The position numbers and the translations under genes are program-made. The notes under the pieces were generated by a model, which had not been told where the DNA came from, made no database searches, and was given only the letters and a program-made list of their open reading frames with translations. A stretch of DNA of 64,000 nt from Aphrophora alni (taxonomy: Eukaryota > Arthropoda > Insecta > Hemiptera > Aphrophoridae): assembly GCA_963513935.1 (NCBI GenBank), contig OY740771.1, positions 17,009,757 through 17,073,756 on the forward strand, in the 5' to 3' direction. The first letter of the stretch is position 1. The number at the start of each line of letters is the position of its first letter. Below are positions 13,615 to 29,022 of this stretch, one piece after another.

Positions 13615-13670
<56 letters not shown>

Positions 13671-14962
13671 TTTGCTTTTAATATGTTAATTGATTTAAAT
13701 TTTCTAGAGTGACATTGTAATACAAACGTAAAATCAATATAAAAGTCGAAGGTAAAATTTAAATCATTACTGTCAAACCTGTATGTTTGGAGGATATCCG
13801 AAACTGTACTTGTTACGTTAAACCAATTTCGATCAAAAATACTTGATGAAACCTGATTATTACAAGTTTGAACTCAAATAATGTAAAAAAAAGTAAATAG
13901 AAATAATTTGGTTTGTAATCGGTTATAGGAGTTTCAGAGAACAAGATATCATACAAGGATTAGGGGAACCGATATTATCTGGAAACGTGGCTCAACTTAA
14001 TAAAGCTAACTAAAATTTCTTTACAGTTTATTTAACTTAAAGTCATACATTCTATCTTAATCTAACTAAACACAATAGTTTTTGAGAAACTGTTTCTGTA
14101 TCAATAATTTTGAATCAAACATCATTTATCAAATATCGGTTGTGAAATAAAATAGGGCCATTTGTTACACAACCCAAATATTAGAGTTGACAAAATTATC
14201 TTTAATTCAGTTATCATAAAACTGTATAGTAACGGTAACAACCATTGCTTGTAGATAGAAAGTATACATTATTTTAGGGGGAACTTTTGTTTTATTTAGC
14301 CAACTGCTTGCTGTTTATGTGAATTGAATTCGTCTTCTATCCTATTTGTATACGAAAATGATTTTCATTAAACTGATAAGTTGACGTTGTAATTTGACTA
14401 ATTCTTGAAATTATTACAGAGTTTCGTTATCGCCTTATTGGTGGCATGCGTCGCTAACAGCGAGGCTTCTTATGGTTACGGCCAGGGTGCTGGTGCCGGT
14501 TACGGATCAGGAGGTGGAAACGGAGATGGATATGGAGGAGGAAGCGGTTCAGGATATGGAGGTGGTAGTGGAGCGGGAAGTGGTTCCGGTTATGGTGCTG
14601 GTTCCGGTTATGGTAGTGGAGGTGGAAACGGGGTAGGATATGGAAGTGGTAGCGGTTCAGGATATGGAAGCGGTGGTGGAGCTGGAAGCGGTTCCGGCTA
14701 TGGTTCTGGTTCCGGTTATGGTAGTGGAGGTGGAAATGGAGGTGGGTATGGAAGTGGTAGCGGTTCAGGATATGGAAGCGGTGGTGGAGCCGGAAGTGGT
14801 TCCGGCTATGGTGCTGGCTACGGTTCTGGTAGTGGAAGCGGAAAAGGCGAAGGATATGGAGGTGGTAGCGGTTCAGGATATGGAGGCGGTAGTGGAGCTG
14901 GAAGTGGTTCCGGCTATGGTGCTGGTTCCGGTTATGGTGGTGGTTCTGGGCAAGTATATTGA
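13320..14962 (+). CDS. Glycine-rich secreted (cuticle-like) protein, two exons
   Basis: Exon 1 is 13320-13337 (six codons, MGKATL) with donor GTAAGT at 13338. The intron is about 1,082 bp and ends in ctaat...attacag at 14419. Exon 2 is 14420-14962. Phase is kept (0), giving about 186 residues. Residues 1-22 look like a signal peptide: a hydrophobic FVIALLVACVA core ending SEA. The mature part is almost only Gly, Ser, Tyr and Ala in imperfect repeats of about 36 residues (108 nt) built from GYGSGSGSGYGSGGG-like blocks. Such proteins are secreted into cuticle, silk-like or adhesive material in arthropods; the exact role is not known. The open frame on exon 2 begins with a TTG codon 15 nt before the acceptor, so the exon-1 ATG is the better start. 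Opposite-strand and other-frame open reading across the repeat are shadows. The upstream half of the gene lies in the inverted duplication. Confidence 0.8.
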
Positions 14963-15027
14963 TTTGGATCTGGCTACGGTTCCGGATAAGGATGTTAATA
15001 ATGTATCTGGTTGTTGCGATTACGTTT

Positions 15028-15033
15028 AATAAA
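15028..15033 (+). terminator. Polyadenylation signal of glycine-rich gene
   Basis: AATAAA 66 nt after the stop codon, followed by an AT-rich stretch; the expected cleavage site is near 15050. Confidence 0.6.
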
Positions 15034-16616
15034 TACATTATAAACTATCCATAAAAAATTGTTAATTTTTGAATATACCTATATAAATGTATTGCAATTA
15101 GAAAATAATAATTAATTTTCCATACGAAATAGACTAAAAATCTCCAAAAAACGACATGCAGTAAAAAATAAAGGCCATAGTGCTGCTATCTTAAAGTAAT
15201 GCTGGCCTGTGAACAGTAGAGCTCCAAGTTTACTGTTCAACTTCCTTTACCGTTGTACTCTGATTAATCAATGATTCTAGACTAAAAGCTGTGCTATGGT
15301 TTCAAAGTAATCTATCAAGTAAACTTTACTACTCTAAAATCTCCAGATATAAAGCCAGTTTTTTGGTATCGGTGTTATTTTGCAATAGATGTTATATGTC
15401 ATAAAATCAAAATGTTTAACTTTGCTAATATACTTTACTTAAAGAGATTTCAAGATAAGACCAAACAAGTAGATTTTATAAAATGTTATTTCTTAAATCT
15501 TGTAAAAACCACAATACATGTTAACTTTTGTTTACTATAAATTTAATAGTAGAAAAATATTTTACCCGTTTTTAATCATAGATTGATTGACACACTAAAT
15601 TGACACTCTAAGAAGAAAACAGTTATTGTATTTTTAAGGTCCAAAAGTTATTTCTATGAGTTTTGGGCACCATGTACAGCAATTGATTTTCTGTAAGCTT
15701 AGTAAGTAAAAACTAGTAATACAGTTCTATTTGAAAATTCTGTAAAAAAATCACATTTCATAATTTTTGTAATAACCTGTATATGAAATTACAGTTTTAT
15801 TATTTAGTATTCTAATAATTTTAGTAGTGTAATTAAGAAATTTTTATTACACCCTTTAACGGATACGTAATTTTCAATACATGTTGGCTTACTTTATATC
15901 ACAATAGCTTATTTTATTTACACAGCCATGCAGAGAAAGTTTTATGTTGTGTTTACATAATTGTGAATTTTAAAACGCAATAATTCGGTTGTTATTTATT
16001 TAAGGTAAATTCAAAATTTCTTTTAAGTATCTTATATCGAGATTTCAGAATATGTAAAAAATATTATAAAATGACATTACAAAACGTTGAAGTAAACTAC
16101 AATGATTTTTTTTTAAACTCACTGTACATTATGCTAAACTTTTATACCAATTTATAAATAGTTCAAATTAAAAACTGAGATGTCAAAGAGTTTTCAATCT
16201 AAAAGAGTCCTTAAATATTAAACGGTGTCCATATTTTTTTTCACGGATTGAATATTCACAAACATCCTTCAACAGTAAACAATAATGTAATATATTCCTT
16301 GAAAAGAATATTACGACAATATTTTTAATTGTGGTCAACGTTAGAAAAAAAGTCTGTTATGATATATTTTGTAAACATAAACATACAACTATGAATATTT
16401 TACATTCCAATGACACGACAATTTCGAACCAAATATATATAATAAAACAGAACATTATGACGTTATACAAAAAAGGAGAAGTAATATTTTCCCTTCCGAT
16501 TTAAAAAAACCTTGTATTTATTCATGGAAAATCATAGAGTACGACTTTTGAATAGGGATCCTTATATTGTATGCACGACTTTATCTAGTGTTTTCTAAAA
16601 TATATATTTTATATTT

Positions 16617-16775
16617 ACTCGTATATCTCACAAATTTACAGAACAGATATTTTCTAAATATATTAAAGTGAATTTAATACCACCAAAAATTAAGAAACAT
16701 TATTTTGTTTAAAATAAGCATTTAAAGGATATATTATTTTATTTATTGTTAAGAAAGTACGGCTAATAGTGTTGA
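16617..16775 (+). repeat. Diverged copy of the sequence flanking the 291-bp unit
   Basis: Matches 12691-12841 (caaatttacagaacagatatttt; ggatatattattttattta; ctaatagtgtt) at roughly 80%, then loses homology where the 291-bp unit begins in the other copy. Confidence 0.65.
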
Positions 16776-16809
16776 CAACAGTGACAACCACTGTGGTTTA
16801 TATCAGATA

Positions 16810-17400
16810 CTATAGAAATATACTTCTTTAACAGAATATTTTAATTTCCCTACCGCCAGGAGTTTTGATGAAATTACTGCACCCCCATTTACTATAATGT
16901 AATTAATTACACAACACCTGGAGTTTTATATACCTAGAAGCTTACATTACATTAACAAATTGAAAACAAAGGGTGCTAATTACTTTATTACAATAATGAA
17001 AATCTGAACATTACTCAATTAAGAAATAAATTTATATTTATACTCAAAAATAAATGTATTTAAAATAACTGCTGCTGACAATTTTTCTTTTAATACTAAC
17101 CATTTATATAATATACAGGTATTCAATGAAGCAACTAAATAAACACAATTCCCTATTCAACCATCGAGAGAGGTTTTCCTTCTTTAGTGTTTTTATTATT
17201 TATCTCCAGCTTTGTTTTAAATGAAACGCTTACCTTCTTTAATGCCTTTCCGCAATAAACCTTTACTTTTTTTTATAAGTTATTGTTACGCTTTCTTGAT
17301 ATATTAATACGATTCATTACTATTATAAAAAACAGAAGTCATTTATTTTAATTATCAGTTGTTATGTTAACTTTGATGTTTATTATAACAATGTTTGTTT
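16810..17400 (+). repeat. Diverged repeat, copy 3 of 3
   Basis: Related to 5560-6330 and 8220-8950 (gagaggttttccttctttagtg; tatctccagctttg). It is the most decayed copy; the reading frame seen in the other copies is broken here. Confidence 0.6.
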
Positions 17401-19467
17401 GTTTTTTTTTTTCTAAACTCAAGTTAATAAGTTGTGTTTATAGATTTTTGTACGAATTAATAACAGCTCTTTGACAAAAATCGTAATGTATTATTTGATA
17501 TTTGACAATAATTATGTAATATAATATTATTTATATGTGTGTTATATACACAAATATTGTACAATATATTTCCAATAATTAACGAGTGTACAGTAACGTA
17601 TACATAAAGTCTATTTGTAAACTTTGCAAAACAAATAATTTATACTTTTAGTCTTACTTAAATACGTATTGTAGAAGAAAGTATATATATGAAAAATCAT
17701 AATTGATTTCGTCTATATAGTCTTGACTCCAAGACGGTATGACTCTTGGTTTACTACATTTATTTAAATATTAAATAATAAATATTCGAATTTCGCTCTA
17801 ATTTAAATTAACTTGGAATTATTTTAAGTTTAGGAAGGATCTCTGATTGGTAGAATAGTTAGTGTCCTTATTCCAAAGGACAATAGAAACCGGGTTCTAT
17901 TTACTCGGAATCGGACCTCATTTATATACTCGACAATAGATCCATTTGTTGACACAGTGGAAAGAGGTTACTTGAGCCTTACGACCACAGATAAAAGTTA
18001 TTTCACACATTGTTTGATATCTGTGATTGATTTCCTGGCTCGGGAGTTATTGTACTAAAAGAAAAAATAATCGATGCTATCCATCATAGCAGGTCAAATG
18101 AGTACAAATTAGATAACGTGTGACGAAATTATACTCGAAAATGAAATAGTTTACAAATTGACAATATACACACACATAATGCAAAACATACAGGGTTTTC
18201 GAGTAAATAAGAATATACAGAAAATTACCCATTAAAATTAACACACTCAATTATTTGTTTACTTCTAGTTTAGCACATGTGGTTAAGTAATGTATTTTTT
18301 TGCATTTCACTACCATTAGCTGATTCATTTCCTTTTTTTTTTTTTTTTTTTTTTGCTGAAAAACTAAAAACTCAAAATTCGTAAATGTTAAATTCTCTTT
18401 GGATTCGGCTATGATCTAAAGAGAACGAGAAAGTTAGTCCATTATTTGTGAACGCTGAAATACTTTTTGTATAGATGGATCATCCACATGAATACGATGA
18501 CATGTTTGTTCGATCAGCCTAGCAGGCAATGATGTATAATCACCTGATGATCAAGATTAATCAAATGTCAAATGAAAATTAAACCTGTTAATTGTCACAG
18601 AAAGCTACTGGTTTTATAAGATTCGTGTGTATTTGTTACAATATTAAATAAAAAGCAAAGTAATTGTTCCCACAAAAATCTCTATAACAGAATATTCACA
18701 ATGTACAACTGTAAGATGGTATACCAGTTACACCTATTTAGCTGCCTGACTGTGTCATCTATTTTGTTTATCATAGAAAATATAATTTTACGTTAAAGTT
18801 AAATGGTTAGACAGTTAAATCTCACTTAGACTGCAGAAGGTTGTGTATACAGTCTAACCTATAAACTCTTCCAAAATTAACTTTCTAAAATATAAGCATT
18901 ACACAATGTATATTTGATCAAATGTAACCTAATTTTAATTATTATCATGAGATAAACAAACTGTTCATCACCACCAAAATACACCGGTCCTGTAGATTAC
19001 CAAAATATTACGCAGAATTTACATCGCTAAACCTACATTTAGATGTATCATAAACACTGATAACGACTTATCAAGTCTAATCAAGACTTATGAGTCTAAA
19101 TGAGTCTACCTGCACTTCAAAAACTCTATGCTGGAAATCTATTATTCCCGGATTAGTCTAAAGCTAGATATCAAGACCCATTAACGATACTATATTGACA
19201 TTTTTTGCACATTGATATATTAGTCCAATTTAAAGGAGGCAAAGATAACACCTGGCAAACGAAACGATATTAAGGTTGGAAATTATTAAAATAATTAACC
19301 TTAAAAGCAAATATTAAAAATTCAATTTTAATAAAATACTCCGAGAAAGTGTTAATGGTATAAGCTAGGAAAATATATATTATATTTTTCAAAGACGGTT
19401 TTTTTTACTTGCATTTTTGAAAGCGATCAGTTTTGTTGCATTTTTTAATTGGTTTTGTAGATGAATT

Positions 19468-23170
<3,703 letters not shown>

Positions 23171-23229
23171 ATGACATGGTAGGAGTTCGTCCCGAGGGGA
23201 CCACGCCTCAGGCAACGAATGAGGTAGAG

Positions 23230-23790
23230 TGCTGTCGAGATCAGCCGACAGATCACTCAGAGGTTGGTACGTTCGTCCTCGAGGGATCAGCCTTGAGACA
23301 ACGACGGGGAAGTCCGTGCTGCAGGGATCAGCCGAAAGATCACTCAGAGGTTGGTACGTTCGTCCTCCAGGGATCAGCCTTCAGACAACGAACGGGGAAG
23401 TCCGTGCTGCAGGGATCAGCCGAAAGATCACTCAGAGGTTGGTACGTTCGTCCTCCAGGGATCAGCCTTCAGACAACGAACGGGGAAGTCCGTGCTGCAG
23501 GGATCAGTCGACAGATCACTCAGAGGTTGGTACGTTCGTCCTCGAGGGATCAGCCTTCAGACAACGAACCGGGAAGTCCGTGCTGCAGGGATCAGTCGAA
23601 AGATCACTCAGAGGTTGGTACGTTCGTCCTCCAGGGATCAGCCTTCAGACAACGAACGGGGAAGTCCGTGCTGCAGGGATCAGTCGACAGATCACTCAGA
23701 GGTTGGTACGTTCGTCCTCGAGGGATCAGCCTTCAGACAACGAACGGGGAAGTCCGTGCTGCAGGGATCAGCTGACAGACCATGGAAAGG
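23230..23790 (+). repeat. 88-bp GC-rich minisatellite, about 6.4 copies
   Basis: Units begin near 23234, 23322, 23410, 23498, 23586, 23674 and 23762 (the last partial). Each has two cagggatcag-like half-motifs and the block gatcactcagaggttggtacg. Two variants exist: cgacagatc goes with ctcgagg and cgaaagatc with ctccagg, in the order A-B-B-A-B-A. The unit is GC-rich against an AT-rich background. Because 88 is not a multiple of 3 and the unit lacks stops, all three forward frames stay open and give permuted versions of the same peptide. I do not consider it coding. Confidence 0.95.
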
Positions 23791-23992
23791 AAGACAGTTA
23801 AGGAACAATAAAAAAACCAAGATAACTTAGATAACAACTGCAGCGAGAGAAGGAGGAACGTTGTATGTGACTTTTTTGAAACAGAATGATTACAGAAATA
23901 CAGATGGCTCATATTTATAGGTCGTCCTGGGTTGCGCTCGCATGTCTCCCACTCTGCACGGCCTTGAACAGTCTCTCTTAGCCGCTCAATCT

Positions 23993-24159
<167 letters not shown>

Positions 24160-25284
24160 TGTGCGTCAATTATTTACAAGTTAGACATTACAATTTTATT
24201 TTCATATTCACAACTCTACACAACTTTGTATAATTAGCTACTCAAATTTCACCAAAGTTGGAAAGATCAAGAATTTGGACCTGATGAAAGACAGTTATGT
24301 AACCCAAGACAATATAAAGAAAGAAATAGTTTTAGTTAGGATTTTCAAGCACGTATTCAGTCAGTGAACCTCCTGATGAATCCATCAAGTAATACAATTT
24401 AAATCACACCTCTCAGAAATAACAAATACACAAAAAGGTAAAGGATGGATTTATTACTAAAGAAACACACAAAAAATTATATTAATTATAAAAATAAACC
24501 AATTACAAAGTTAGAAGAAAATTTTAAACTAAAATCAAAGGCATGAAAACAATGAACTGTTACAACAATTCTAAAGTAATGTGAAAATGAGAGTAGTACA
24601 TTTCACACAAATTTAGTTCCATTATTGAATATTTTATGTATAAAATGGATTAAGGATCCCTCAGCCGTTCATTTAGTAAATGCATTTTCAACCTCAGTGT
24701 AAATATTAATAAACTCGAACATTCCCTCGATGTAATAAATGATGAGTTTCACTCTACAGCATGGAACTATGTGGGTGTGAGTATTTTATTTTTAAATTGA
24801 TTAAAATAAAAGAATTTTATAAAAAGTGCGCATTAACGTGCTGGGAGGTTTTCAACAACAGGTAATACACCTTCTTTCATTTAGTCTTAGGTTAGATCCT
24901 TCTCTTTCAACTTTCTAACCAGGTCTCCCTTGTTGTCTTCTGATCTTGAAGCTATTTCAGTTTTCGGGTTAGTGTTTTTCTTTTAATGTTTTTTCTAATA
25001 AAACTACGAAGATCGTAAGGTTTTACACTTATAAACTACTAAGAAGAAAATTCAACAATTTGTAAATGTATAGGGCAAACCTTTTGAGTTTAAAGATAAA
25101 CTTAATTGTTGTTTTGTAATTGCTTTTATAATTTTACTTATAGATTTTCTGACATAAAATTATTATAAGAATAAATGGAACACCTTTCGGTCTATTGAAT
25201 ATAATCAAAATAAGTTATGTAATATCTGAGAATTCAGATTTGAGCCGACAATTGTTTTGTGTCAAAAATAATAATTAAATATTT
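24160..25284. other. No feature recognised
   Basis: AT-rich, no open frame or repeat that I can support. Confidence 0.5.
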
Positions 25285-25620
25285 TACTGTACTTACTCCG
25301 CCTTGCGGCTTACTTGTAACTTACATATCTTACTCGTTTCGAAACGTATGTTTCATCTTCAGATCTCGCTCGTAAGAATTAAAACATAAAAACACTAAGA
25401 AACAAAATCATCTCGAAGAGAGTTTTCCTTGAATCCAGTGGTGTGCACCTGTCACGGTCTCGTCCATTTTACGTGAACATTTTGTGATTTTTGTGTTTTT
25501 TAATGTTTTAACGACCTCTTACAAGCGAGATCTGAAGATGAAACAAACTTTTCGAAACGCGTAACATATATAGTTACAAGTAAAGTACACAAGATGGAAT
25601 AAGTACAATAATATATTATA
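25285..25620. mobile_element. Small foldback (inverted-repeat) element
   Basis: Arms of about 110-130 nt pair: tgtacttactcc..., cttacttgtaac, cgtttcgaaacg and gtttcatcttcagatctcgct on the left recur inverted on the right (gcgagatctgaagatgaaac, tttcgaaacgcg, gttacaagtaaagtac). Identity of the arms is about 80%. The interior is about 60-90 nt and non-coding. The CTGAAGATG...CGAAACG signature resembles that in the hammerhead element at 55.6-55.9 kb but lacks the exact core. Confidence 0.6.
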
Positions 25621-26811
25621 CTAATTCTGTGGCTTGGATACTAAATATCTCAAAAATGAGTTTTAAATAATAATTTAACTTAAAATCAATTTTAACAGTT
25701 TAATATTTTTTATTTATGTTTTAAAAGATAGTTTTAGTATTCGGGAAATCTCGGGTGTTTCCGTAACAGAGATCGTAATAAGTTGACTTTATTTAATAGA
25801 AATTCCCTAAAAATAAACGTTAAAAATAATTAAATACGTGACTAAAATATCTCTAAATATTGATACAATCTTGGATTAAATATTCTAAATTCTCTCATAT
25901 TCTGGATAGAGTTGTTCCTGCTGGGATTAGCATCCAATTAAATTATTGCACCCCCCCCCCCCCAATGTCCTTTATTTATGTGTGTTCAGAGAGATGGTAT
26001 CATTGCTGTTTCCCAATGGACGACGTAATAAAACTGTTTTTATAAAGAATTCTTTCAATTAACTAAATTATATGGTGATAAATTATAAGTTGGGAGTAAC
26101 ACCTTTAAAATAAAATAAAATATATATAATTAAAACTTAAAAAGAAGTTATAAGTTCTGTAATTTTCACATTCAAACTGTGAAAAAACCATGGACGTCTT
26201 CTTTGGGAAAATGTTGATATATTTAAATAAAGGGGTAGTCAGTTTTCCATGCCTACAGTGTAATCGTATTTCAGTAAAATCTAGTTTTTATTAGGTTTAT
26301 TTTGGCTTTTAGTCAAAATTCCTGAGTGGTAGTATTTTGATATTTGTAATTTTGCATTCCAGTTTGCGTCATTGGTCTTCATATTTCACTAAAATTTGAA
26401 CAAAATCGGTATGAATTATTTTGACAAATTACGGCGTCTTTAAAAATTGGACGAATTTAGTGGTTTACCAAAATACTTTTAAATTAAGGTTTACAAAAAT
26501 TAATCTAAATAATGGAAAATTATATGGTATTTAAGAAATAAATGAAACTGTATAAAATGAAATGAAAATTGTATCTACTACAGATTTTCTTAGACAGGAA
26601 TCGAAGTTTCTAAATATACTGAACTTCATGTCCATGAAAACTTTGAAGTTTTAATTCCAGAATATGTAATTATTTTTGAAATTTTCAAAATTATTGTGCT
26701 GAATACGAAGATTCTGGAGAACTTTCATTATTTTTTGAAAAGTAAATAATTCCAGACTCACCTGTTTACTTGCAAATGCCTATGTTTGCAGAGCTTGGTG
26801 CAATTCTGATG

Positions 26812-26859
<48 letters not shown>

Positions 26860-28200
26860 TCAGGAGTTAATTGAAAAATCACTGTAAGAAATCATTTGGA
26901 ATTAGAGGATCTGATTGGTTATTTACCAAAAATTCACGTACTGGCATTTTTGAAGAGAAGTCCACCAAAAAATGATAGAAGCTACATTTGAATTTGAAAA
27001 AAATAGATGTTTAGGATATCTATATTTCATATAGAAGCTACCACCAATTAACTTTATACTTAACAACATTAAAAAAAGTCTGTGGATGTATGTCCAAAAT
27101 ACGCCCAGATAATAAATTGAACGAAAACTGGTCCACGCGTTTGGTTCGTAGAGCACTGCCCATAGAATATAGGACAGACTTACATCATAACAATTACTCT
27201 TTTGGATTCAGGGAATTTAAAATTGGATATATCCACAAACAACTCGACATCGATTTTTTGCTTTATTGGATAATTTTCTATATAGGCCAATACGTACATG
27301 CGAGAAAATAAAAAGTGTAAGTGGCAGATAATATTAAAACAGTATTTAAATATATATTTAATAAAAATAATTATAATTTGAAAGTGTGCACCTTAAAATA
27401 ATTTATTTAGAGACTGAGATATTTTCCATTCTTTCAACAAAAAAAAGAAGAAAAAAATTGGGGAACGACTTAATTGTTCAGAAGTTGTATATTCTTGTAT
27501 ACTGCTTAACGCGTCGTTGTACACAATATTTTCCAATTTTCTCAGAGATTTATTCTTTCTTTCGGATTTACTGTCAATGTTTTCTTAGAGTTCTTTCATT
27601 ATTTGATATAATTATCTCAAATAGTAGTGTATTGATGTTCTATTACATAATAAAATAATGTTGTAATATTGAAAGTAAATTAATAAACGAATAAAGTGAC
27701 ATTGTGTATTTTTATAAAAGTTTTATATTTTTTAAGCATTTATTTTTTTCCCGCACAAATATATAGTGCAAGGAAAATTATATAATTAAAGAAAAAATCG
27801 ATGTCTTGTTATTTAAGGATATATCAGTTTCAAGGTCTCCTGAATTAAGTAAAGTGGTTTCTAAAACGATATCTTACCGTTGTCAGTCAGTTATTGGATG
27901 TGCAGTCTTCTAGAGTCTAAAAGTTAAAATGTCATAGAGTTTAACAGAACTTTCAAAGAAAAATCAGAAAATGAAAACTGTGTCCAAATAAATAAAAAAT
28001 ATCAGAAATTCAATTTTGTTATTTTTGCAGTAGAATCAGAATCCTTTAATGTAAAAAACAGATTTTATAGCACTTATTCAAATTTTGATGGAAAATTATT
28101 ACAAGTTACAGGGTTAATATGTTTGCTTGTTGGAATAACTGATGGTTAATCTATTCTAAAGGATAACATAATTGTATAGTAAAAAACTATGGACCCTGTA
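25621..28200. other. No gene recognised; C and T homopolymer runs
   Basis: Includes 14 C at about 25950-25963 and 43 T at about 26814-26856. Small open frames at 26.9-27.7 kb show no recognisable domain. Confidence 0.5.
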
Positions 28201-28201
28201 A

Positions 28202-29022
28202 ACAGAGTGTCCAAAATGTATTAGGACGGGCTTGTATTTTTTGAATCATTGCAGATTAAGCAATGAAGCTTAGAATGTCAATACTATACCTTATAATCTA
28301 CTTTTTGAAGCAACTATAAATTTTTCATCACCGTATGGGGACGGGCCCGCAGGGAATCAGAAGCAAATGTTAAATGATAGCATAGATCGAGTTTTACATT
28401 ATATTAAAGGTCTCTGTTAGGAGAATACGTGAAACCCAACCACAAAAGGTTCACCCTATACAAAATGGCGGCGGTTTGATGTTACAATGTTGGGCTTGTT
28501 GAAAATATATTTTTGGTATTAGTTACATAAGTAAAACCCCGACAATCCACACTGGATGTAAGGAACATTTTTTATGTTTAATGAGTGGTTTTCACCTTCA
28601 GTGGGAACGGTCTACGAGGAGGACGGTTAAAATTTTTAATTTGATGTGCTAGTTGGTCTAGGCTTACATTAAAAATTTTCTCCTTTTGTAATTGGGATTT
28701 TACTTTTGTAACTCATGCCAAGAAAGAAAATTAAGCCATTTTCAACAAATTCAACATTGTAACTTAAAAACGCCGCCATTTTGTATAAGGTGTACCTTTT
28801 GAGGTCGGATTTGTGGCATTGCATTCTCCTATTCACAGACCTATTCTCTCATACAAGATTTTAACTGATTCCTTGCTGGCCGTCTCTATAAGGTGATGAA
28901 AATTTGATAGTTGCTTCAAAAAGTAGATTATAAGCTGTAGTGTGGATGAGCTATGCTTTATTGCCTTAATCTGTAATAGTTCAAAAATATAAGGGCGTTC
29001 TGATACTTTTTGGGTTCCCTGT
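28202..29022. mobile_element. Foldback DNA element, 821 bp
   Basis: Arms of about 300 nt at roughly 75-80% identity. Left acagagtgtccaaaatg pairs with right ctttttgggttccctgt; left ataatctactttttgaagcaact pairs with agttgcttcaaaaagtagattat; left cctatacaaaatggcggcg pairs with cgccgccattttgtataagg. There is no open frame, so it looks like a non-autonomous DNA transposon with long inverted termini. The divergence of the arms indicates an old insertion; no clear target duplication was found. Confidence 0.7.

Larger units (their letters stand above)
10345..13797. repeat. Right arm of large inverted duplication
   Basis: Reverse-complement match of 1-3812. The outer boundary is sharp at about 13797, where the sequence goes on into the first intron of the glycine-rich gene. 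The arm includes that gene's promoter, exon 1 and the first part of its intron. Confidence 0.9.

Noticed and set aside
14454..15038. His/Asn/Arg-rich minus-strand frame and a Val/Glu/Met-rich plus frame over the glycine-rich exon
   Set aside because: Shadows of the GGN/TCN codon repeat of the real gene.
23176..23830. Three overlapping forward open frames of 159-199 codons
   Set aside because: They are permutations of one stop-free 88-bp tandem unit read in three phases; no start context or domain.
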